NCBI RefSeq assembly: GCF_014522265.1
Contig: NZ_CP017024.1
Location: forward strand, 4,474,501 to 4,538,500
Direction of reading: 5' to 3'
From: Pseudomonas oryzihabitans
GTDB taxonomy: Bacteria; Pseudomonadota; Gammaproteobacteria; Pseudomonadales; Pseudomonadaceae
Length of the DNA: 64,000 bases
The translations under genes were made by a program, and so were the position numbers. The notes below the pieces were generated by a model. That model did no database searches and was not told the origin of the DNA. It was given only the letters and a program-made list of their open reading frames with translations. Of the stretch, positions 46,674 through 54,071 are shown piece by piece (the stretch's first letter is position 1; every line of letters begins with the position of its first letter).

Positions 46674-48658
46674 TTAGCGTCCTGGCCGGAAATCCGCCGG
46701 ATTCAAGGCGTAGCGGCGCAGCTTCACATAGAGCCCGGCACGCGAGATCCCGAGCTGGGTCGCGGTTTGACGAAGGTTGCCGCGGGTCTGCTGCAAGGTG
46801 GCACGGATCAGGTCCCGCTGCCCCGCTTCAAGGGGGGTGAGACGCTCGCCCTCGGTATCCGTGGATAGCGTGCTGACGACCAACGAGGGAGGCAGATCCC
46901 CCGGCTGTATGAGCGGCCCCTGGGCCAGATTGACCGCCCGCTCGATGACGTTCTCCAGCTCCCGCACGTTGCCGGGCCAGCTATGGGCCAGCAGCAAGGT
47001 CAGCGCTTCGTCCGCGATGGCCAGCGGCGGCCGCTCCAGGTGACGGCTCAGCGCCTTGAGCAGAGTAGCCACCAGCAGCGGAATGTCTTCGCGACGCTCC
47101 CGCAATGGCGGTACCTGCAGGGGAAGCACGTTGAGGCGGTAGAAGACATCCTCACGGAAGCTCCCGCCGGTCACGGCCTGGGCGAGATCGCGATGGGTGG
47201 CCGCGATGACGCGGACGTCCACCGCCTGGGCCTTCTTGGCACCGATCCGGGTCACCTCGCCCTCCTGCAGCACCCGGAGCAGGCTTGCCTGGGCCTCCAG
47301 GGGCATGTCACCGATCTCGTCGAGAAACAGCGTGCCACCATCAGCCAGCTCGAACTTTCCCGCCGCACCGCCACGCGCAGCCCCGGTGAAGGCCCCTCGA
47401 CATGGCCGAACAGCTCGCTCTGCACCAGGTCGCGTGGAATGGCGCCACAGTTCACCGCAACGAAGGGGCCATGGCGACGGACACTGGCGTTGTGGATCGC
47501 CTGGGCGAACAGCTCCTTGCCTACCCCGCTTTCTCCCAGTACCAGCACCGTGGCTTCGCTGTGGCTGGCTGCCTGAGCCACGCGCAAGGCGTTCTGCAAG
47601 GCTGGCGAGCGACCCTGGATATCGTTGAAGCTGTAACGCGCCCGGGTGCCCAGCAGCTGGCGGGTGATCTCGCGGATGCGGCGGTTCTCTCGCAGCGACA
47701 GCACCCAGCCGCCCTGGGCGATGGGCGCGGCGGAGGCCAGGCACGGCAAACCGCTGCCGTCTGGTAGCAACAGGGTGAGGTCGCGGTCCTGGCGTTCCCA
47801 GCGACGATCCAACCAGAGGTCGAGGTCGGTGTCCTGGGTGATGAGGCTGGCGAAGGGGCGCCCCCGCTGTGGATCGTCGAGCTGCAGCAGGCGCCGCGCA
47901 TAGCCGTTCAGGCTACGGATGCAGCGGTCGTCATCGAGCAGGATGACGCCTTCGTTGAGGACCTCCAGCACCCGCTGCTGCTCGTCCAGCAGCGCGGTGA
48001 GCGCCAGCTGGCGGGAGATCGCATCGGCCGCGGCCTGGACCGTGCCCAGGGTATGGCAGTGGAAGTTGCCCACCGCCGCGGTGAGGGTCAGGGCGCCGAG
48101 CAGCCGTCCCTGGGTGTCGCGGACCGGTGCCGAGGCGCAGTGCATCCGCCGCTCGCGCAGCTCGCGCTTGAAATTCTCGCCCGCCAGGACGAACACCAGC
48201 CGCTGCTCGCGCAGGGCCAGGCCGGTGCAGTTGGTGCCCTGCACCGACTCCAGCAGACGACTGCCCAGCGGGGTGAGATCCAGCCCGCAGGCGGCCAGGG
48301 TCACGCCCTCGGCATCCGCCAGGTTGAGGTGCCCGTCCGGGTTGTAGCGCAACAGCTCGGCCATGACCGGCGCGGCGATGTCCAGCAGCTCGCGCTGCCG
48401 CTGCAGCCGGCGGGCCAGCTCCTGCGACTCGACGAACTCGTAGTGGAATTCCTCCGCGACGATGCCCGCCGCGCGGCTGCGCAGCCAGGACGCCCGGATC
48501 ACCGGCCGCACCGGGACCAGTTCAGCGGCCCCTGCCAGGCAGTCCGCCCAGGCGGCATCCAGCTCGCGCTGAACACCTGCAGCGACCGACGGCCGCTGCA
48601 GCTCGCTGACGAATTGCAATTCCCGCGTCAGCTCGCTCGGGGCGACCTGCTCCTGCAT
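46674..48658 (-). pseudogene. AcoR/NtrC-type sigma54 activator, frameshifted at GAFTGA
   Basis: From ATG 48658 (GAGGAG six bases upstream) the protein has an N-terminal GAF-like sensor (NLADAEGVTLAACGLDLTPLG, CTGLALREQRLVF), a PAS-like segment (VLEVLNEGVILLDDDRCIRSLNGYARRLL) and an AAA+ domain with Walker A GESGVGKE. It breaks right after ELFGHVEG. The continuation [30 protein letters not shown] (Walker B DEIGDM), R-fingers and a Fis-type HTH (NLRQTATQLGISRAGLYVKLRRY) are in another frame. The shift is at a run of four C (47393-47396, plus strand). As written the product lacks sigma54 contact and DNA-binding parts; with one base added it is a complete activator of about 660 residues. Confidence 0.88.
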
Positions 48659-48683
48659 CTTCGGCTCCTCGTCCAACCTTTGG

Positions 48684-48705
48684 ACATGTCCAGCTGGACA
48701 TGTCT
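48684..48705. promoter_or_regulatory. 22-bp perfect palindrome, probable activator-binding site
   Basis: GACATGTCCAG followed directly by its reverse complement gives a perfect 22-bp palindrome; it also contains two copies of the palindromic half GGACATGTC, and a third partial half-site AGACAT follows at 48714-48719. It lies 66 bases upstream of the -24 element of the sigma54 promoter and 26 bases from the activator start, the classic place for an upstream activating sequence that also autoregulates the activator. Confidence 0.75.
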
Positions 48706-48770
48706 TTTTTATAGACATAAATGCGGGCTGGCAAGTCCTGCAGCCCGCGACCTGGCTGCCTTTCCTGCCC

Positions 48771-48786
48771 TGGCATGGCGGTTGCT
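48771..48786 (+). promoter_or_regulatory. sigma54 promoter of the sugar-like operon
   Basis: TGGCATGGCGGTTGCT matches the sigma54 consensus TGGCAYR-N4-TTGCW, with the invariant GG and GC exactly ten bases apart. It is 55 bases upstream of the Gfo/Idh/MocA gene and oriented toward it, and is next to a sigma54-activator gene, which makes the call strong. Confidence 0.85.
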
Positions 48787-48840
48787 CCCTCCCTGTAGGG
48801 CGCATCGCCCACGCCTATAACAACCACAAGAGAACGCCTC

Positions 48841-49857
48841 ATGCCCCAGACGAACCCCTCCCTCGCCCTCGGCCTCATCGGTACCGGTCGCATGGGTACC
48901 TTCCATGCCACCGCCCTCGCTCGGCACCTGCATGGCGCGCGGCTGGTCGCCCTGGCCGATCCGGCGCCCGGCGCCGCTGCCCGGCTTGGCGAGACCCTGG
49001 ACGTCGCCCATATCCACACCGACCCCCAGGCGTTGATCGAAGACCCCGCCGTCGAGGCCGTGGTCATCGTCGCCCCGGCCCGCAGCCATGCCGAGCTGGT
49101 GGTGGCCGCCGCCCGCGCCGGCAAGCCGGTGTTCTGCGAAAAACCCATGGCCGTGACCCTGGAAGAGGCCGACCGGGCCATCGCTGCCTGCGCGGAGGCT
49201 GGCGTGGCCCTGCAGGTGGGCTTCAACCGGCGTTTCGCCAACAGCTTTCGCAGCGCTCGGGAGCTGATCGTCCAGGGGCGGATCGGCACACCGCAACTGC
49301 TGCGCTCCCTTACCCGCGATCCGGCGCTGCACAATCCGGCGGCGGTGAAGCCCTGGACCATCTTCCTCGAGACCCTGATCCACGACTTCGACACCCTCAA
49401 CTTCTTCAATCCGGACGCCCGCGCCGTGCAGGTCTACGCGGTGGCCGACGCCCTGGTGCGCCCCGATTTCCGTGACCGCGGCCTACTGGACACCGCCGTG
49501 GTGACTATTCGCTACGACAACGGCGCCATTGCCACCGCCGAGGCCAACTTCCAGGCGGTGTACGGCTACGACGTGCGCGGCGAGGTATTCGGCAGCGCGG
49601 GCATGCTGACCGCCGGGGACGCCCGGACCAGCGAGCTGGTCTGCTACGGCGCCGAAGGCATCAGCCAGACCACCCAGCGCTCCGACGCCGAGTTGCTGCG
49701 CGACGCCTACCTGGCCGAACTGCGCGCCTTCGTCGATGCCGTGCGCGAGGGCACCCCGGTGCCGGTGGGCGGCCACGATGCCCGGGCGGCGCTGGCCATC
49801 GCCCTGGCCGCCATCGAATCGGTGCAGACCGGTCAGCCGGTCGCCGTCGCGGAGTGA
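48841..49857 (+). CDS. Gfo/Idh/MocA family oxidoreductase, inositol 2-dehydrogenase-like
   Basis: A 338-residue NAD(P)-dependent dehydrogenase. The Rossmann motif is LGLIGTGRMGTFHATAL, the cofactor loop is VFCEKPMAVTLEEAD (EKP Lys) and the catalytic His is in LIHDFDTLNFF (HDxD). QVGFNRRFANSFRSARELI is typical of IolG-like inositol dehydrogenases. It would oxidise a ring or sugar hydroxyl to the ketone. First gene behind the sigma54 promoter; the TIM-barrel gene starts four bases after its stop. Confidence 0.92.
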   Translation: MPQTNPSLALGLIGTGRMGTFHATALARHLHGARLVALADPAPGAAARLGETLDVAHIHTDPQALIEDPAVEAVVIVAPARSHAELVVAAARAGKPVFCEKPMAVTLEEADRAIAACAEAGVALQVGFNRRFANSFRSARELIVQGRIGTPQLLRSLTRDPALHNPAAVKPWTIFLETLIHDFDTLNFFNPDARAVQVYAVADALVRPDFRDRGLLDTAVVTIRYDNGAIATAEANFQAVYGYDVRGEVFGSAGMLTAGDARTSELVCYGAEGISQTTQRSDAELLRDAYLAELRAFVDAVREGTPVPVGGHDARAALAIALAAIESVQTGQPVAVAE

Positions 49858-49861
49858 AGCC

Positions 49862-50650
49862 ATGACCTCATCGCCCTTCATCCTGGCTGTCAGCGCCGAA
49901 ATGGTCTTTCTCGATCTGCCCTTCGTCGAGCGGGTCCGCCGTCTGCACGCCCTGGGCTTCGCCGTGGAGATCTGGGACTGGACGCGCCATGACATCGACG
50001 CCCTGGCCGCCACCGGCGCCCGCTTCACCTCCATGACCGGCTATGTCTCAGGCGACCTGGTGAGCGCCGAAGGCCGTGCCGCCCTGCTCGCCAGTGCCCG
50101 GGAATCCCTGGCCGTGGCCGAGCGCCTGGCCTGCCCCTCGCTCAATCTGCATGGCACCGGCCTGGACCCGCGCGGCCTGCCGGTCAAGCCGCTGGCCGAG
50201 GTGAGCGGCCATCACTGGCTGGCGGCGCGTGACACCCTCGCCGAGATCGCCCGCCTGGGCGAGTCCGCCGGCCGGGTCTTCCTGCTGGAGAACCTCAATA
50301 CCGCGGTGGACCATCCCGGTGTGCCCTTCGCCCGCGCCGAAAACACCCTGGCCCTGATCGAGGCGGTGGCCAGTCCCTACCTGCGGCTCAACCTGGACCT
50401 CTACCATGCCCAGATCGGCGAAGGGAACCTGATCGAGCTGATCCGTCGGGCCGGGTCGGCGATCGGAGAAATCCAGGTAGCCGATGTCCCTGGGCGCTGT
50501 GAGCCGGGGACCGGCGAGATTCACTACCCGGCCATTGCCCGGGCCCTCGCCAGGCTCGGCTATCGCGGTGTGGTCGGCCTCGAAGGCTGGGCTGCCGAAG
50601 GTGATACCGAGCGTGCCCTGGAGCGCTTCAGAACGGCCTTCACCCTGTAG
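49862..50650 (+). CDS. sugar isomerase/epimerase-type TIM barrel, hydroxypyruvate isomerase-like
   Basis: A 262-residue AP-endonuclease-2-type TIM barrel. Metal-ligand strands are visible as GFAVEIWDW, VFLLENLN (Glu), LRLNLDLYHAQIGEGNLIELI (Asp and His), IGEIQVADVPGRCEPGTGEIHYPAI and GVVGLEGW (Glu). The GEIHYPAI stretch is shared with Hyi-type hydroxypyruvate isomerases and IolE/IolI-like enzymes. With the preceding dehydrogenase and the following sugar-binding protein it suggests conversion of an inositol or keto-sugar. Closely spaced in the operon. Confidence 0.9.
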   Translation: MTSSPFILAVSAEMVFLDLPFVERVRRLHALGFAVEIWDWTRHDIDALAATGARFTSMTGYVSGDLVSAEGRAALLASARESLAVAERLACPSLNLHGTGLDPRGLPVKPLAEVSGHHWLAARDTLAEIARLGESAGRVFLLENLNTAVDHPGVPFARAENTLALIEAVASPYLRLNLDLYHAQIGEGNLIELIRRAGSAIGEIQVADVPGRCEPGTGEIHYPAIARALARLGYRGVVGLEGWAAEGDTERALERFRTAFTL

Positions 50651-50696
50651 TCCCCGCTAGATGCTTCCGCTCGCATAACAACAAGAGGAACTGAAC

Positions 50697-51623
50697 ATGC
50701 TGCTTCGCAACCTGCTGTGCGCCGCCTTCGCCTTCGCCCTGACGCCCCTGGCCCTCGCCGACTACCGTATCGGGGTCAGCATCGCCAAGGTCGACGACAA
50801 CTTCATGACCTATGTCCGCCGCAATCTGGAAGAGGCGGGCAAGGCGGAAAAGATCAGCCTGCAATTCGAGGATGCCCAGGGCGACGTCGTTCGCCAGCTG
50901 AACCAGGTGCAGAGCTTCCTGGCGCAGAACGTGGACGCCGTGATCGTGCTGCCGGTGGACACCGCCGCCACCGTCAACATTACCCGCGCCGCCACCACGG
51001 CCAAGGTTCCGCTGGTTTACGTCAACCGGCGCCCGGACGATCCCAAGCTGCCCGCCGGGGTGGTCGCCGTGGCCTCGGACGACTTGCAGGCCGGGCAGTT
51101 GCAGGGGCAGTTCATCGCCAAGCAGCTGAACGGCAAGGGCAGCATCGCCCTGATCATGGGCGAGTTGACCCAGAATGCCACCCGCGGCCGCTCCGAAGGT
51201 CTCAAGGAAGCGCTCAAGGCCTATCCCGACATCAAGGTGATCGCCCAGCAGAACGCGGACTGGGACCGCAGCAAGGGCATGGACCTGACCAGCAACTGGC
51301 TGACGGCCGGGACCCATTTCGACGCCATTGTCGCCAACAACGACGAGATGGCCATCGGCGCCGCCATGGCGCTGCAACAGGCCGGAATGGGCAAGGGTCA
51401 GGTTCCGGTGGTGGGGGTGGATGGTCTGCCCGATGGGCAGGCGGCCATCAAGCGCGGACTGCTGGCCGCCTCGGTGTTCCAGGACCCACGAGGCCAGGCC
51501 GTGCAGGCGGTGCAATCCGCGCTCAAGATGATCCGCAAGGAACCGGTCCAGGCGGATGTCTGGGTGCCGTACGAGCTGATCACGCCCGGCAACCTGGCGG
51601 ATTACACCGCTCGTTTCAAGTAG
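50697..51623 (+). CDS. RbsB-type periplasmic sugar-binding protein
   Basis: A 308-residue type I binding protein (Peripla_BP_4). The signal peptide is short (LLCAAFAFALTPLALA), then DYRIGVSIAKVDDNFMTYVRRNLEEAG starts the mature lobe. NVDAVIVLPVDTAATVNITRAA, PLVYVNRRP and FDAIVANNDEMAIGAAMALQQAG are ribose/inositol-binding family motifs. AAGAGGAA lies upstream. No permease or ATPase gene follows, so the importer's other parts must be elsewhere, or this protein serves as a chemotaxis or sensing ligand carrier. Confidence 0.92.
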   Translation: MLLRNLLCAAFAFALTPLALADYRIGVSIAKVDDNFMTYVRRNLEEAGKAEKISLQFEDAQGDVVRQLNQVQSFLAQNVDAVIVLPVDTAATVNITRAATTAKVPLVYVNRRPDDPKLPAGVVAVASDDLQAGQLQGQFIAKQLNGKGSIALIMGELTQNATRGRSEGLKEALKAYPDIKVIAQQNADWDRSKGMDLTSNWLTAGTHFDAIVANNDEMAIGAAMALQQAGMGKGQVPVVGVDGLPDGQAAIKRGLLAASVFQDPRGQAVQAVQSALKMIRKEPVQADVWVPYELITPGNLADYTARFK

Positions 51624-51766
51624 CGACCGGGAGCGCACCGGCCTGAACGGGGAAGCGTCCCCTCGAAGGCTGAAAACCAACCCCCGGGACAGCTCAGTAC
51701 CGCGTCCAGTGGGAGCAAGGCGTCAGTGCCGGTCCCTTGCTCCGCTGGCGCGCCGCTCGTCCACCG

Positions 51767-52381
51767 TCAGGGCCAGTCCTTCACCAGCGACCTGAAGTAG
51801 AGGGTGAAGATCAGCCGTACATCCATGAGCGGCGCGAAGATGTCCTGGTCACGAAGGATGCCAGCCAGCGTGCCGCAAAACAGGCTATGCAGCTGTAGGC
51901 TGGCACTTCTCGGCGTCACCGCGGCCTCCAGGCGCTGCCGTTGGCCATCGAAGAGGCGCTCGACGAGCGCCACGAATTCGCGGGTCAGGGCATTTTCCCG
52001 CTGTTCGACTTCCTGCAGTTCCTGAGTGAATTCGCAACGGTGCATCAGGATGGTCATGACACGACGCTCCCTTCCCGGCTGAACGAATTTCTCCATGCAC
52101 TCGACGCACAGTTCGTACAGCCTCATCAGGCAATCGCCCTCCCCATCCATACTCAGCTGCTGGGTGACTTCGTCAAGCGGAATGCGGATGCGATTGAGCA
52201 TCTCGTGGACCAGCTGCGCCTTGTCCCTGAAGTGCCAATACACCGCTCCTCGCGTGAGCCCGCACTCTCTGGCGATCATTTCGAGGCTGGTGCGTGAAAC
52301 ACCATTGGTGAGAAACAACGCCTCGGCTGCATCCAGAATGGTCTGGCGTGTCTGCTCAGCGTCTTCTTTAGTACGGCGCAT
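51767..52381 (-). CDS. TetR family repressor of the TtgR/SmeT/AcrR efflux type
   Basis: A 204-residue repressor. The N-terminus MRRTKEDAEQTRQTILDAAE and LFLTNGVSRTSLEMIARECGLTRGAVYWHFRDKAQLV is the hallmark of the AcrR/TtgR/SmeT group that controls RND multidrug pumps, and the ligand domain (YELCVECMEKFV, RRVMTILMHRCEF, LFCGTLAGILRD) agrees. Such genes are normally divergent from the pump's membrane-fusion-protein gene. Here the divergent side holds no gene for about 340 bases and then the end of a convergent-oriented fabF gene, so it is an orphan in this position. Confidence 0.92.
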   Translation of the reverse strand: MRRTKEDAEQTRQTILDAAEALFLTNGVSRTSLEMIARECGLTRGAVYWHFRDKAQLVHEMLNRIRIPLDEVTQQLSMDGEGDCLMRLYELCVECMEKFVQPGRERRVMTILMHRCEFTQELQEVEQRENALTREFVALVERLFDGQRQRLEAAVTPRSASLQLHSLFCGTLAGILRDQDIFAPLMDVRLIFTLYFRSLVKDWP

Positions 52382-52719
52382 GGCTATCTCGTTTCAAAGG
52401 CGTCTGTTTTGACAGTCTAACGTTTAGCCTGTCTTTTACAAACATTCTTGCATGTATGCTTACCTAGCGCATCTCTTCGGCACTTACACCGATGCGCACT
52501 CGTCTTTCCTGGGAGCTACGTGGGTGCCGGCTGCCCAGTCAGGTTTTGGACAGCGGCTGGAGAAAAACAGGAAGAGAGCCTTCTCTTCCTGGTGGACTCA
52601 TTTCTTATCTGAAACGACGCAGGGAAACGCCCTTCCTACCGCTACGCGAGTCCAGAAATCATGTGCACCGCCGCGCGCGTGGCCGGCCGGGCTCCCCGTG
52701 CAAGCGCGTTCAGCAACTA
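52382..52719. other. 338-bp region divergent of the TtgR/SmeT-like gene
   Basis: The first 80 bases carry the regulator's promoter/operator. From about 52470 to 52719 I see no coding region; open frames are Arg/Pro-rich and lack ribosome binding sites. A pump operon would be expected to start here, so this may be a deletion or rearrangement scar. Confidence 0.45.
52411..52433. promoter_or_regulatory. candidate operator of the TtgR/SmeT-like repressor
   Basis: GACAGTCTAA-CGT-TTAGCCTGTC is an inverted repeat matching at 9 of 10 positions per arm, 30 bases upstream of the repressor start. Right beside it, TTTACAAACATTC followed by ATGTATGC (52435-52458) resembles my memory of the TtgR operator region of P. 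putida. Either could be the repressor's binding site. Confidence 0.5.
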
Positions 52720-54006
52720 TCAGCTCCCCGTCCAACGCCTGAACAGCACGCTGGCATTCACCCCACCGAAACCGAAGCCGTTGGACAGGGCATATTCGAT
52801 CGGTAGCTGCCGTGCCTGCAGGGCGACAAGGTTTAGGCCTTCCGCGGCGGGATCGGGGTGGTGCAGGTTCAAGGTCGGCGGCACGATCTGGTCGCGCAGG
52901 GCGAGCACGGTGAAGATGGCTTCCACGCCCCCCGCGGCGCCCAGCAGGTGTCCGGTGCTCGACTTGGTCGAGGTGATGGCCACCGGGGACGCATCGCCAA
53001 ATACCGCGCGGATGGCCGCCAGCTCGCCCTTGTCGCCCACCTGGGTGGAGGTGGCGTGGGCATTGATGTGCTGAACCTGGGCAGCATCGATGCCGGCCTG
53101 GCGCAGGGCCTGCGCCATGGCGCGACGGGCACCGCTGCCGTCCTCCGGGCCGGCGGTGAGGTGATAGGCATCGGCGCTGGTACCGTAGCCCACCAGCTCG
53201 GCCAGGGGTGTGGCGCCCCGTGCCAGTGCATGCTCCAGGGTCTCGATCACCAGCAGCCCGGCGCCTTCGGCCATGACGAAGCCGTCACGCTCCCGGTCGA
53301 AGGGGCGCGAGGCCTCCTGCGGACGCTCGTTGGATCCCGTGGACAGCGCCCGGGCGACGGCGAAGCTGCCCAGGCTCACACGATTGATCGCCGCCTCCGC
53401 CCCGCCGCAGAGGGCGATGTCGGCCTCGCCGCTACGGATCAGCCGGGCGGCGTCGCCGATGGCCTGGACACCGGCGGCGCAGGCGGTGATGGGCGCTCCC
53501 AGCGGACCGCGGAAGCCGTATTGGATGGAGACGTTGCCCGCCGCCATGTTGGCCAGGAACGACGGTGCGGTAAAGGGCGAGAGCCGCCGCGGGCCGCGGG
53601 CGTCGGTGGTCCGCACCGCCTCGGCGATGGCGCCGAAGCCGCCCACCCCGGAGGCGATGATGGTCGCCGTACGCTCGCGCTGCGCCTCGCAGGTCGGTTG
53701 CCAGCCGGCCTGGCCGAGGGCTTCCTGGGCCGCCACCAGAGCGAACTCGATGAAGCGATCCATCTTCTTCAGATCCTTGGCGGCGATGGCCACCAGGGGG
53801 TCGTAGCCCGCCTCCGGATCGTCGGCGCGGCTCGGCACCTGACCGGCGATGAGACTGCCCACCCCGTCGCTGACCGCGGGCGGCAGCGGACTTATGCCCG
53901 AGCGCCCCGCCAGCAGCCGAGACCAGACCTGGTCGGTGCCACAGCCCAGCGGACTGACCGTGCCCAGGCCGGTCACCACGATGCGTGTTCTGTCGTTGCC
54001 TTGCAT
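52720..54006 (-). CDS. fabF: beta-ketoacyl-ACP synthase II
   Basis: A 428-residue KAS II. The Cys-His-His triad is intact: nucleophile Cys in APITACAAGVQAIGDA, His in HINAHATSTQVGD and His in SSTGHLLGAAGG; Lys in ITSTKSSTGH is also kept. It elongates acyl-ACP by condensation with malonyl-ACP. ATG 54006 (MQGNDRTRIVVTG) was chosen over an upstream frame extension. There are no acpP, fabG or fabD neighbours, so this is not the housekeeping fab cluster; it lies 65 bases downstream of an RND pump gene and probably shares its transcript. Confidence 0.92.
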   Translation of the reverse strand: MQGNDRTRIVVTGLGTVSPLGCGTDQVWSRLLAGRSGISPLPPAVSDGVGSLIAGQVPSRADDPEAGYDPLVAIAAKDLKKMDRFIEFALVAAQEALGQAGWQPTCEAQRERTATIIASGVGGFGAIAEAVRTTDARGPRRLSPFTAPSFLANMAAGNVSIQYGFRGPLGAPITACAAGVQAIGDAARLIRSGEADIALCGGAEAAINRVSLGSFAVARALSTGSNERPQEASRPFDRERDGFVMAEGAGLLVIETLEHALARGATPLAELVGYGTSADAYHLTAGPEDGSGARRAMAQALRQAGIDAAQVQHINAHATSTQVGDKGELAAIRAVFGDASPVAITSTKSSTGHLLGAAGGVEAIFTVLALRDQIVPPTLNLHHPDPAAEGLNLVALQARQLPIEYALSNGFGFGGVNASVLFRRWTGS

Positions 54007-54071
54007 TGCCTTACCTCTTCTCTCGATGGACGAGGCGCCCGCGGGCGACCTCGTGTCTTGTCCGCGCCCGA

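Noticed and set aside
52452-52806. Plus-strand open frames downstream of the TtgR/SmeT-like operator, considered as remains of an efflux fusion protein
   Set aside because: Their translations (Arg/Pro/Ser-rich) show no lipobox, lipoyl or helical-hairpin segments of a fusion protein.
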